Shown here: positions 1-7,616 of the stretch, piece after piece
How the letters are laid out: every line of letters starts with the position of its first letter
How positions within the stretch are numbered: position 1 is the stretch's first letter
Source of the DNA: Xanthobacter autotrophicus
GTDB taxonomy: Bacteria > Pseudomonadota > Alphaproteobacteria > Rhizobiales > Xanthobacteraceae
Length of the DNA stretch: 64,000 bases
NCBI RefSeq assembly: GCF_005871085.1
Contig: NZ_VAUP01000041.1
Location: 1-64,000 of the forward strand
Reading direction: 5' to 3'
The notes under the pieces: model-generated
The model's database searches: none
The model's input: only the letters and a program-made list of their open reading frames with translations
What the model was told of the DNA's origin: nothing
Position numbers and translations under genes: made by a program

Positions 1-173
1 TCGCGGCAATGGCCCCACGGCCCGCGCCACCAGCCCGGGCCGCAGCCCTGCGCGACGGGAAGGACCGAGGCGGTCTCGGGCACGGGCGATGGCGCAAGCG
101 GCAGGGCCGAGGCCGGCAACGCCGCCAGCGCGCCGAGCCACAAGCCGGAAAGCAATCTGAAGGTGTTTCGCAT
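1..173 (-). CDS. Small secreted protein, GCG_CRPN-like, 3' end outside window
   Basis: Reading leftwards from an ATG at 171-173 gives about 57 residues before the window ends, so the gene is partial. The N-terminus (MRNTFRLLSGLWLGALAAL) is a clear signal peptide with a PASA-type cleavage region. A short Pro/Ala linker follows, then the motif GCGPGWWRGPWGHCR. That Gly-Cys-Gly start followed by a Trp/Gly/His/Cys-rich stretch is typical of small exported Hyphomicrobiales proteins with the GCG_CRPN prefix domain, whose role is unknown. An exported structural or envelope role is likely but not shown. Confidence 0.6.
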   Translation of the reverse strand, partial: MRNTFRLLSGLWLGALAALPASALPLAPSPVPETASVLPVAQGCGPGWWRGPWGHCR

Positions 174-857
174 GGAGAGCACTCGCAGTGTGACGTCCCG
201 GGCCTCGAACATCGCAGCCCGCACCAAGGGTCCCTTTACGGACCCGAGTGCCACAAAATTATCTCCACCGCCTTGAAGGCGCATCGACAGAAGTGGTGAT
301 GCGCCAAGTTGTCTATCGGCTCTCTGACATCGAAACGGTGGCGACATTCGGCGCGACCGGGATCGAAGCCGAACAAATCAAGCTGGGTGCAAATGCGCAC
401 TATCGAGGTGTGAAGGTCTGCGCCAACACCGAGCAGGTGCTGGGCCGTCACCCCTTAGGTCTGAATTCTCGAGAACTTCGTTTATGATACGCGCACGTTT
501 ATGGCGGTCAGGACCATTATATCGGATCCGCAAATACACCGCCCTCCCCTGATGGTATCGGGTTGGTATAGACTTGGAGTGCGCGCGGAAAGGCCAGCAG
601 CTACAATGCGCCGTCAAACCCATCGACCATCGAGTGGGACTGATTCAGGCCCATCCGAGGGGCACACGAAGCTGCGAAAAGTGGCTGGTCAACGTTTCGA
701 TGGCAGACAGCACGCGTGCGATGATGCTGCCCGTTGCATCTTCAATGGCGACCCGGTTCAAGGGGGGCGCCTTGAGGAAATTGACGCCGGTCCAGCGCGA
801 GGAGCAACGGGCAAACGGCGCCTATGCCGCGCCGTTCGCTGAGAAGCCTTCCTTCTC
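174..857. other. Gene-poor stretch
   Basis: Short overlapping ORFs exist on both strands, but none has a ribosome site, a recognisable domain or high-GC codon bias. On the minus strand an open stretch from about 825 down to 645 ends in the residues QLRVPLGWA. It looks protein-like but could not be assigned and may be a decayed fragment. The promoter of the leftward secreted-protein gene presumably lies at 174-300. Confidence 0.4.
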
Positions 858-1358
858 TCATGTCACTGACGCCCGAAGCGGGATGCGCTGGGGCAGATTG
901 TGCGACACCCATCCAGCAATCGAACCGACTGCGCTTGCGGTGAAGAGCTGCACCACGCTTTCAAGCGAAGGATCGAGATGCGCGGCGAACCGCGCGACGA
1001 GGCCCAGGAAGTAGCCAAGCAGGTTGTTGAGCACGGGCAGCCCGCGCAGACCAACGACCACCAAGGCCACGACGAAAACGACAATGGGCAGACCGGCACC
1101 CAGGCCGAAGTTCGCGGCCATTTGGGGGATAGCCAGAGAGGCGAGCAGCCCGATCACCATCCCGAGGCCGATGCACACCAGGTTTTCGACGGAGGTCCGG
1201 GTGTCTTGGACTCGCGTGAAGAACGCGATCCAGCCGACGAACATGGCCCAGACGGGCAGTGTCAGCGCCAGGCTCGCGGCCGCTGCGAGCGCAGCGGTCG
1301 CAGCGGCGACGAGCGTGGTCACGACGAAGACCTGGCGCGAAGGGGCGAGAGTGGACAT
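858..1358 (-). CDS. DUF1097 family inner-membrane protein
   Basis: This 166-aa protein is almost entirely hydrophobic, with about five membrane segments, beginning VVTTLVAAATAALAAAASLAL and ending in a Gly/Ser-rich helix before a short basic tail. Length and pattern fit the DUF1097 family (E. coli YcdZ type), small inner-membrane proteins of unknown function. The start is supported by AGGAG seven bases upstream of the ATG. It lies downstream of, and on the same strand as, the decayed SDR gene, with a gap of about 75 bases. A transport or stress role is guesswork. Confidence 0.7.
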   Translation of the reverse strand: MSTLAPSRQVFVVTTLVAAATAALAAAASLALTLPVWAMFVGWIAFFTRVQDTRTSVENLVCIGLGMVIGLLASLAIPQMAANFGLGAGLPIVVFVVALVVVGLRGLPVLNNLLGYFLGLVARFAAHLDPSLESVVQLFTASAVGSIAGWVSHNLPQRIPLRASVT

Positions 1359-1434
1359 GTCTTTTCTCCTGTTGGGGCTGGCGAGCAGATCCGCCGATGG
1401 CGGGCGGCGAAGCCGGCCGCCATCGCTGGCTGGC

Positions 1435-2320
1435 TCAGGCCGTCTTCACCGGCTTCAGCAGGTCTGACAGGCCGACGCGGTGGAGCATCTCGGCGCGGAG
1501 GCGGTCGAGCACGGCGAAGCCGACGTTCGCGCGTCCTGCGTCGGATCGTAGTGGATCCGGAACGGGCGCGTGCCGAAGGGCGTGTCGACCACGTCCACGA
1601 TCATGTCGGCAACGGGTGCGGGATCGGCATCGTCGGGGACGATCTCTGCGAACGCTTTCTGCACCTGCTCACCGAAGCCCGCATAAGGGCCGGCCTCATA
1701 TTCGGCGCGGGCCTCATCTGCCGGACGGCCGGAATGGGCGAAATGGTTGGTGCCCCTGGTGAAGGCCCCCCGGGACGACGATCGTCGTCTCGATGCCCCA
1801 GCGCGACAGCTCACGGGCGTAGAGGACCGCGAGCGAATCCATGCCGGCCTTCGCCGCGAAATACGGCGTAGCGCGGCGTACCGCCGGCCGAACTGGAGCT
1901 GGACACCCAGACCAGCAGGCCCTCGCGGCGCCTGCGCATGTGCGGTAGCACCGCGCGGTTGACGCGTTGGGTGCCCAGCACGTTGACGTCGTACTGCTGT
2001 GCGAACTATTCGGGGGTGAAGGCTTCGGCCGGGCCAAACATCATGTGGCCGGCGTTGTGGACGACCACGTCGGCTTGGCCGCTTTCGGCGATGATCTTTT
2101 CCACGGCCGCTTTGGTCGACGGCTCGGACTGCACATCGAGTTCGATGGGGCGGATATCGGTGCTCTCGATCGCGGACAGCTCGGCGGCATTCTGGGCGTT
2201 GCGACGGGCCACGTCGCGCATGATGGCATAGACGGTGTGGCCGGCGCGGCCCAGCGCTTCGGCGGTCAGCCGGCCGAAGCCGCTGGACGAGCCAGTGACC
2301 AGGATGATCTTGTTGGGCAT
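1435..2320 (-). pseudogene. Decayed short-chain dehydrogenase (SDR) gene
   Basis: From the ATG at 2318-2320 (GGGAAATTC just upstream) the reading frame has a perfect Rossmann start (IILVTGSSSGFGRL) and the NAG motif (VVHNAGHMMFG). It then stops at an in-frame TAG, 2006-2008, within FTPE*FAQQYDVNVLGTQR, where related proteins would have Gln. SDR sequence continues in the same frame to SSSSAGGT (about 1880). It then shifts frame to PYFAAKAGMDSLAVLYARE, shifts again near 1775 to give TKGTNHFAHSGRPADEA, and once more near 1545 before ending LSDLLKPVKTA at 1435-1437. One nonsense change and about three frameshifts make this a pseudogene unless assembly errors are involved. The encoded enzyme would have been a classical NAD(P)-dependent SDR with a YxxxK-type site (YFAAKAG). 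Confidence 0.8.
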
Positions 2321-2382
2321 GGGGAAATTCCCTTCGGATTGGTCCGCGTCAGGGCGGACGCAATGATGGGTTGGGGCGATGA

Positions 2383-3120
2383 TCAGATGATCCCGCCGTT
2401 GGCGCGCAGGACCTGGCCGTTGATCCAGGCGCCGTCCGGACCGGCGAGGAAGGCGACCGCGTTGGCTATGTCCTCGGGCTGGCCGAGGCGCTCCAGCGGG
2501 GCAAGCTTGGTCAGGGTGTCGATGACCGCCTGCGGCTTGCCGTCGAGAAACAGGGCCGTGGCCGTCGGGCCGGGAGCGATGGCGTTGACCGTGATGTTGC
2601 GACCGCGCAACTCCTTGGACAAGACGTGGGTCATCGCCTCGACGCCCGCCTTGGTGGCCGCATAGACGCCATAGGTCGGCTGATAGAGACCCACCACGCT
2701 CGACGACAGGTTGATGATCCGCCCGCCGCTGCGCAGCCGCTGGGCCGCCAGGCGCATGGTGTTGCGCGGCCCCTTGAGGTTGATGGCGATCTGGCTGTCG
2801 AACAGCGCGTCGTCGCCGTCGGCGATCGTCGCCAGGCGCATGATGCCGGCGTTGTTGACGAGAACGTCGACGCCGCCGAACGCGGCTTCGGCAGCGTCCC
2901 ACATGCGGGCGACGGCGGCGGGATCGCTGACATCGGCTTGGGCGGTCAGAGCCTTGCCGCCGGTCTTTTCGATGCTGGCGGCCAATTCCTCGGCTTCGGC
3001 GACAGTGCCGGCACAGTTGACGACGACGATGAACCCGTCCTTGGCAAGGCGCCGCGCGATGGCCGCGCCGATGCCCCGCGAGGCGCCCGTGACGAGCGCG
3101 ACCTTGGTGCTGTTGCCCAT
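2383..3120 (-). CDS. SDR family oxidoreductase
   Basis: This 245-aa classical SDR starts at the ATG 3118-3120, which has AAGGAG at ideal spacing; an upstream in-frame ATG at 3177 lacks a ribosome site. It shows the cofactor motif TGASRGIGAAIA near residue 12, NNAG near residue 88, the catalytic Ser in INLSSS, and Tyr/Lys in YGVYAATKAG. The C-terminus PDGAWINGQVLRANGGII is typical of 3-oxoacyl-ACP reductase-like SDRs. The substrate is unknown. It is divergent from the LysR regulator at 3247, which probably controls it, and lies 62 bases upstream of the decayed SDR gene. Confidence 0.85.
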   Translation of the reverse strand: MGNSTKVALVTGASRGIGAAIARRLAKDGFIVVVNCAGTVAEAEELAASIEKTGGKALTAQADVSDPAAVARMWDAAEAAFGGVDVLVNNAGIMRLATIADGDDALFDSQIAINLKGPRNTMRLAAQRLRSGGRIINLSSSVVGLYQPTYGVYAATKAGVEAMTHVLSKELRGRNITVNAIAPGPTATALFLDGKPQAVIDTLTKLAPLERLGQPEDIANAVAFLAGPDGAWINGQVLRANGGII

Positions 3121-3246
3121 GATGGTTCTCCTTGTGACTGCGCTCCGGGGCGCGGCTGGAACATGAACCTTGTTCAATTCCGGATAATCACCGAGTTTTG
3201 GACATCACTATTCTGCGTGAACGAATAAATGCGAGAGGCGCGTGAA

Positions 3247-4155
3247 ATGGACCGGTTGGAGGTGATGCGGCTGTTCACGCGGGTGGTGGAGCGGCGCAGC
3301 TTCACGCAGGCGGCGCGGGATCTCGCAGTTCCCCGCTCGACCGCGACCCAGGTCATCCAGCAGTTGGAAGACCGACTGGGCGCGCGCCTGCTTCAGCGGA
3401 CGACACGCACTGTCCGGCCGACCCTCGACGGCGAGGCCTATTACCGCCGCTGCATGTCCATCCTAGACGACATCGAGAACGCCGAGGGCGCGTTTCGCGG
3501 CGCCAATCCCCGTGGGCTGCTCCGGGTCGAAGTCCAGGGCACGCTCGCCCGGCACTTCCTCCTGCCAGCGCTACCGCAGTTCTTCGAGCGCTATCGGGAT
3601 GTCGAGATCGCCATGAGTGAAAGCGACCGGTGGGTCGACGTGGTGCGCGAGGGAGTCGACTGCGTGCTCCGCTACGGCGCGCTTCCGGACAGCGACCTGG
3701 TGGCGCGGACCGTGACGACGCTTCGCCGGATCACCTGCGCAGCGCCAGCCTATCTTGAGCGGCACGGCGTGCCGTCTCACCCCGATGACATGGCCAATCA
3801 TCGCGCCGTCGGCATCCGATCGTTGACGACGGGGAGCCTGACGCCGTTCGAGTTCACCTGTGATGGGCAGACGCGGCGGATGGATGTCGCATCGTTCTTC
3901 TCCGTCACCGGGACGGAGAGTTTTCGCGACGGTGTGCTGCTGGGGTTAGGTCTCGCGCAGATGCCGGTCTTCCACATCGAGCGGGATCTCGCGGAAGGGC
4001 GGCTCGTGCAGGTTTTGCCGGAGTTTCCACCCCTGTCCATGCCGGTTTCGGTGCTCTACCCGACAAGCAGGCAGCTCTCGCCGCGGGTGCGCCTGTTCAT
4101 CGACTGGGTGGTGCAGCGCTTCGATGCCCCGCAATTCAAAGATCAGTTGGGCTAA
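3247..4155 (+). CDS. LysR family transcriptional regulator
   Basis: This 302-aa regulator has an N-terminal winged helix (MDRLEVMRLFTRVVERRSF ... AARDLAVPRSTATQVIQQLE), a linker near residue 65, and a C-terminal periplasmic-binding-like effector domain. The subtype, with a T-rich QRTTRTVRPT segment, is common in LysR proteins controlling neighbouring oxidoreductases. I prefer the ATG at 3247 because GAGAGG lies about 10 bases upstream; an upstream ATG at 3229 would add six residues. It is transcribed away from the SDR at 2383-3120, a standard LysR/target arrangement, so control of that SDR is the simplest inference. Confidence 0.88.
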   Translation: MDRLEVMRLFTRVVERRSFTQAARDLAVPRSTATQVIQQLEDRLGARLLQRTTRTVRPTLDGEAYYRRCMSILDDIENAEGAFRGANPRGLLRVEVQGTLARHFLLPALPQFFERYRDVEIAMSESDRWVDVVREGVDCVLRYGALPDSDLVARTVTTLRRITCAAPAYLERHGVPSHPDDMANHRAVGIRSLTTGSLTPFEFTCDGQTRRMDVASFFSVTGTESFRDGVLLGLGLAQMPVFHIERDLAEGRLVQVLPEFPPLSMPVSVLYPTSRQLSPRVRLFIDWVVQRFDAPQFKDQLG

Positions 4156-4187
4156 GATCGTTCCGTGGCGCAGGGGGCCAGGGCAGA

Positions 4188-4555
4188 TCAGGTGTAGTGG
4201 TCGAAGCGCGGGGCAGGACCGACACCGCTTTCGATCCACGCCAGTTTATCCATTACACAGGCGATCATCTGGCGATATGTTCCCGTCGCTCCTTGAGCTG
4301 CTTCGGCTGACCTGCCGGAACGGTCTTCGACCGTTCCGGCAGGTCAGCCGCCCCGCAGCGTTTTCCGCCAGCAATTCGCCGATCTCCCGCAGTGGCAGGC
4401 CGAGCGATTGCTGCATGCGGATCAGCCCACGGTCTCGACGTCCTTCTGCGAGAAGATCTGGTAAGGCCGATTGCCGCCTTTGGTGCCCGTCGTGGGATTG
4501 AGGAGGCCCAGGCCACATAGAAGCGCACCGCACGCGATCCATGGCTTCGCCAGGG
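4188..4555 (-). pseudogene. Decayed MerR family regulator
   Basis: On the minus strand MerR-type sequence can be followed in several frames: AVRFYVAW, then after a frame change GLLNPTTGTKGGNRPYQIFS and QKDVETVGLIRMQQSLGLP, LREIGELLAENAAG, then QLKERREHIAR and finally CVMDKLAWIESGVGPAPRF ending at a stop at 4188-4190. The recognition helix and start codon region are missing or unrecognisable. The frame is disrupted at least twice, once beside a 47-bp perfect palindrome (4304-4350) that sits inside the coding remnant. The original would have been a MerR-type activator of about 130-140 residues. Confidence 0.75.
4304..4350. repeat. 47-bp perfect palindrome inside the MerR remnant
   Basis: Two perfectly complementary 22-base arms (4304-4325 and 4329-4350) are separated by TTC. 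The arm core is GACCTGCCGGAACGGTC. The element lies between the segments encoding ELLAENAAG and QLKERREHIAR of the decayed MerR gene. It may be an inserted palindromic element or a local inverted duplication of a MerR segment. There is no T-tract, so it is a poor terminator. Confidence 0.85.
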
Positions 4556-4600
4556 TCGAGGAAGCGGCGACGGCGGTCGTGTTCTTGGCCGGCCCCAAGA

Positions 4601-4648
4601 CCGGCTTCATCACCGGCTTCATCACTGGCTTCATCACCGGCTTCACCG
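4601..4648. repeat. Four tandem copies of a 12-bp unit
   Basis: The unit CCGGCTTCATCA is repeated at 4601-4612, 4613-4624, 4625-4636 (one mismatch) and 4637-4648 (divergent end). On the minus strand it reads as repeats of Met-Lys-Pro-Val just upstream of the MerR remnant. It probably arose by slippage in decaying DNA. Confidence 0.85.
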
Positions 4649-4772
4649 CCTGACGGATGGTTTCTGCGCCACCCCGGCCTGCCTTTTGATGCGCGCCTCA
4701 CGCCGAAGCGCAGGAAGCGCAGGTCCTCCGACGGGACTTCCTTTGTCCCGCGACGGAGGACGAAGCGTTGGG

Positions 4773-5792
4773 CTAAGCGGCGGCGAAGCCTTCAAGCACG
4801 ATCTTGCCGCGCGCCTTCCCGCTCTCGATGAGCGCGTGGGCGCGCGTGAGATTTTCAGCCGTGATCGGGCCGAAGTTCTCTGCGATCGTGGTCTTCAGCG
4901 CTCCGGCGTCGACCAGGCGCGAGACTTCGTCGAGCAAGGCGGCCTGCTGGAGAATGTCGGCGGTCTGGTGCATCGACCGCGCAAACATGAATTCCCAATG
5001 CGTAGAGACGCTCTTGCGCTTGAAGGGGACGATATCGAGAACCTGAGGATCGTCGATTAGCGCGAGGCGTCCCTGGGGAGCGATCAGCTTGACGATTTCC
5101 AGCAAATGCTGGTCCGTGTGCGTGGTGGACAGCACGAAGCCTGGCACGCCGAGCTTCAAGCGGGCGATTTCATCGGACAGCGGCTGCGAATGGTCGAGGA
5201 CGTGATGGGCGCCAAGTTCCATGATCCAGGTGCGTGTCTCCGGCCGTGAAGCGGTGCCGATAACCGTCAGATCGGTCAATTGCCGCGCCAGTTGAACGGC
5301 GATGGAGCCGACGCCGCCCGCCGCTCCGATGATCAGAATGCTCGATGCGCCCGGGACGGGACGTTTGACGTCCAGGCGATCGAACAACGCTTCCCAGGCG
5401 GTGATCGTGGTGAGCGGCAGTGCCGCGGCGCCAGCCCAATCGAGCGACTGCGGCTTGCGGCCGACGATCCGTTCATCGACGAGATGAAACTCGCAATTGG
5501 CTCCGGGCCGGGTGATATCCCCGGCATAATAGACCTCGTCGCCCGGCTTGAAGCGGCTGACATCGGCCCCCACCCCCACCACGACCCCGGCGGCGTCCCA
5601 GCCGAGGACATTCCACTCGCCCTGCGACGGAGGCGTGCTCTTGCGCACCTTCGTGTCCACCGGATTGACCGAAATTGCCCGCACCTCCACCAGGAGGTCA
5701 CGGCCCGTGGGCACCGGGGTCGGCAGATCGACGTCGGCGAGAACCTGAGCCCCCGCGATTGGACCGGGGGCTCTGTAGGCGACAGCACGCAT
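4773..5792 (-). CDS. Zinc-type alcohol dehydrogenase / quinone oxidoreductase family protein
   Basis: This 339-aa medium-chain dehydrogenase/reductase has an N-terminal GroES-like domain (ISVNPVDTKVR, GWDAAGVVVGVG) and a Rossmann domain with the nucleotide motif IIGAAGGVGSIAVQLAR around residue 155. The zinc-binding Cys/His set of true zinc ADHs is absent, so it belongs with the zinc-independent, NADPH-dependent quinone reductase-like ZADH group. The start at 5790-5792 has GGAG six bases upstream; longer in-frame starts are poorer. It is divergent from an HxlR regulator 113 bases away, the usual partner for redox enzymes that handle electrophiles. The natural substrate is unknown. Confidence 0.85.
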   Translation of the reverse strand: MRAVAYRAPGPIAGAQVLADVDLPTPVPTGRDLLVEVRAISVNPVDTKVRKSTPPSQGEWNVLGWDAAGVVVGVGADVSRFKPGDEVYYAGDITRPGANCEFHLVDERIVGRKPQSLDWAGAAALPLTTITAWEALFDRLDVKRPVPGASSILIIGAAGGVGSIAVQLARQLTDLTVIGTASRPETRTWIMELGAHHVLDHSQPLSDEIARLKLGVPGFVLSTTHTDQHLLEIVKLIAPQGRLALIDDPQVLDIVPFKRKSVSTHWEFMFARSMHQTADILQQAALLDEVSRLVDAGALKTTIAENFGPITAENLTRAHALIESGKARGKIVLEGFAAA

Positions 5793-5839
5793 TTTGGTCT
5801 CCATCCGCTGTTGGGAGACCATGTGCTCCTTATAGGCCA

Positions 5840-5887
5840 TTCTTGCAAGAACATACAAATATCGCTTATAGTACCTAAAATGATACT
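5840..5887. promoter_or_regulatory. Divergent promoter/operator region between MDR gene and hxlR-type gene
   Basis: This contains a perfect 12-bp palindrome TTCTTGCAAGAA (5840-5851) and an imperfect inverted repeat AGTACC-N6-GATACT (5870-5887). For the rightward gene, TTGCAA (5843-5848) and TATAGT (5867-5872) with an 18-base spacer form a plausible sigma-70 promoter whose -10 overlaps the second repeat. Such overlap fits autorepression by the HxlR protein. Confidence 0.5.
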
Positions 5888-5905
5888 GTGAAATGGAAGG
5901 GCCAG

Positions 5906-6283
5906 ATGCCTCGCATCCGTCACAAGAGCCTGGACTGCAGCCCTGGCTGCGTCGTGGAAGGCGCGCTGGCGCTGATCGGCGGCAAGTGGAAGGGCGTCGT
6001 GCTCTATCACCTGCTCCAGGAGGAGGTGCTCCGGTTCAACGAAATCCGCAGGCGGCTGCCGAATGTGACGCCGCGCATGCTGACTGCACAGCTCCGCGAA
6101 CTGGAAGCCGACGGTTTTGTCGAGCGGAAGGTCTATCCCGAAGTCCCGCCAAAGGTGGAATATCGCCTGACCCGGCACGGGATGAGCCTTGCGCCCGTCA
6201 TCGCTGCGCTGAAAGCCTGGGGCGACGCGCACATTGACCTCGAGGCTCGCGTAAAGCCATCAGCGAAAAAGAAGGCGGCTTAG
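5906..6283 (+). CDS. HxlR family helix-turn-helix regulator
   Basis: This 125-aa protein is typical of the HxlR/YodB family: a conserved N-terminal Cys in SLDCSPGCVVEGALALI, the GGKWKGVVLYHLL helix, RFNEIRRRLPNVTPRMLTAQL as the recognition region, and the wing EYRLTRHGMSL. An extra Cys lies four residues before the usual one, so a thiol-sensing role is possible. The ATG at 5906 has GGAAGG five bases upstream and is preferred over the in-frame GTG at 5888. The Lys/Ala tail is unremarkable. It probably represses itself and the divergent dehydrogenase. Confidence 0.88.
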   Translation: MPRIRHKSLDCSPGCVVEGALALIGGKWKGVVLYHLLQEEVLRFNEIRRRLPNVTPRMLTAQLRELEADGFVERKVYPEVPPKVEYRLTRHGMSLAPVIAALKAWGDAHIDLEARVKPSAKKKAA

Positions 6284-6630
6284 GAAGCCCCCGTCTATGT
6301 AGAGCAGCAGCTTGCCGATCGGGAGACCCTTGCCGGTCGCGGCATCACCGCGCTCGATCGCTCGCCCGTGCTGGAACTGCAAGCAGCAGGTCTCGCTGTC
6401 CCATCTCGCCCACCGCGCCGGGAGCGGTTCGCTGGAGCCCCCCGATGCCTCATGCGGCACCGAGGCGCCAGGCCCTCGCGCGGACGCCTGGCGCGCGACC
6501 AAGTTCGCCTGGCCATTTCCGCCCAGTGCAAGACGAGACAAGACGCGACGAGACAAGAGGCAGATTCGCAAAGTAAATAGACAATGATACAAGCTGGACA
6601 CTCAACTCAAGCAAATCGACATTCTACAAT
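6284..6630. other. Gene-poor stretch upstream of the acetate module
   Basis: No gene is recognised. A 12-bp direct repeat GACGAGACAAGA occurs at 6532-6543 and 6547-6558. The sequence changes from GC-rich to AT-rich near 6580, approaching the FNR-type box. Confidence 0.5.
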
Positions 6631-6644
6631 TTGATAATTATCAA
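6631..6644. promoter_or_regulatory. Perfect FNR/FixK-type box upstream of the fabI-pta-ackA-CoA-transferase operon
   Basis: TTGATAATTATCAA matches the FNR/Anr/FixK consensus TTGAT-N4-ATCAA at all ten defined positions and lies in AT-rich DNA. Its centre is about 120 bases upstream of the fabI-like start. No comparable palindrome exists elsewhere in this intergenic region. It predicts activation by a Crp/FNR-family regulator under low oxygen. Confidence 0.75.
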
Positions 6645-6756
6645 AATTAAATCTGTTATATAAGTTTCAAACTGCCACTATAAAACCCTGCTTAGCATAA
6701 GACGTAAGAACGGTCGTGCATTTGGCTTTCCGACGACCGGAACAGGCGGGGGATCC

Positions 6757-7521
6757 ATGTTCAGCCTCCAGGGACACAAGGCACTTGTGGTGGGTGTCGC
6801 CAACGACCAGTCGATCGCCTGGGGTTGCGCGAAGGCCTTGCGAGCGCAGGGGGCGGATCTCGCCATCACCTATCTCAACGCGCGGGCGGAGACGTTCGTC
6901 CGTCCGCTGGCGGAAGACCTGGGCGCGAGCCTCATCCTGCCGCTGGACGTCGGCGTTCCGGGACAGCTCGAGCTCGTGTTCGAGGAGATTGGCGAAAAAT
7001 GGGGGCGGCTCGACACGCTCCTGCATTCCATCGCCTTCTGCCCGCGGGAGGACCTGCACGGCCGGGTGATCGACTGCTCGGCGGAGGGCTTCGCCAAGGC
7101 CATGGACATTTCGGTCCATTCGTTCCTGCGCATGATCCGCCTCGCCGAACCCCTGATGCCGCAGGGCGGAACCTGCATGACCGTCTCCTTCTACGGCGCG
7201 GAGAAAGTGGTCGAGAACTACAACATCATGGGTCCGGTGAAATCGGCCCTGGAATCCGTCGTGCGCTATGCGGCGGCGGAGCTGGGCGAGAAGCGCATCT
7301 CGGTGCACGCCCTCTCGCCGGGACCGCTCATGACCCGCGCGGCATCGGGCATCGATCACTTTGACGAACTGCTGAACGCCGCAGCCGAGCGCGCACCCAC
7401 CCACCTCCTCGCCTCCATCGAGGACGTGGGCGCCTATGCCGCGTTCCTCGCCAGCCGCGAGGCCGCAAACGTGACCGGCGGCGTCCACCAGATCGACGGT
7501 GGATACAACATCATCGCGTGA
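6757..7521 (+). CDS. fabI: Enoyl-ACP reductase FabI-like SDR
   Basis: This 254-aa protein is of the FabI type: the divergent Rossmann motif VVGVANDQSIAWGCAKAL at residues 11-28, the SIAF segment near residue 91, and catalytic Tyr146 (SFYGAEK) and Tyr155 with Lys162 (YNIMGPVK, the FabI Tyr-x6-Lys spacing). It ends GGVHQIDGGYNIIA. FabI reduces enoyl-ACP to acyl-ACP in the cytosol. This copy heads an operon with a MaoC-phosphotransacetylase fusion and acetate kinase, so it may be a paralogue that works on enoyl-CoA in acetate/butyrate-type metabolism rather than the housekeeping FabI. That is inferred from context only. GGGGGATCC precedes the start, and the perfect FNR box at 6631 suggests low-oxygen induction. 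Confidence 0.85.
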   Translation: MFSLQGHKALVVGVANDQSIAWGCAKALRAQGADLAITYLNARAETFVRPLAEDLGASLILPLDVGVPGQLELVFEEIGEKWGRLDTLLHSIAFCPREDLHGRVIDCSAEGFAKAMDISVHSFLRMIRLAEPLMPQGGTCMTVSFYGAEKVVENYNIMGPVKSALESVVRYAAAELGEKRISVHALSPGPLMTRAASGIDHFDELLNAAAERAPTHLLASIEDVGAYAAFLASREAANVTGGVHQIDGGYNIIA

Positions 7522-7616
7522 CGCAGGGCGGTGCACGCAGGGGCCGGCCCCTCGGCCGGGACATGCCCAGCGCCCCCTTCTCCCGGACTGTCGAGAACAT
7601 CGGAGGCGAGCCCGCC

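Noticed and set aside
574-1014. 146-aa plus-strand open frame
   Set aside because: Overlaps the DUF1097 gene end, has no recognisable domain, and its composition is unlike coding DNA here.
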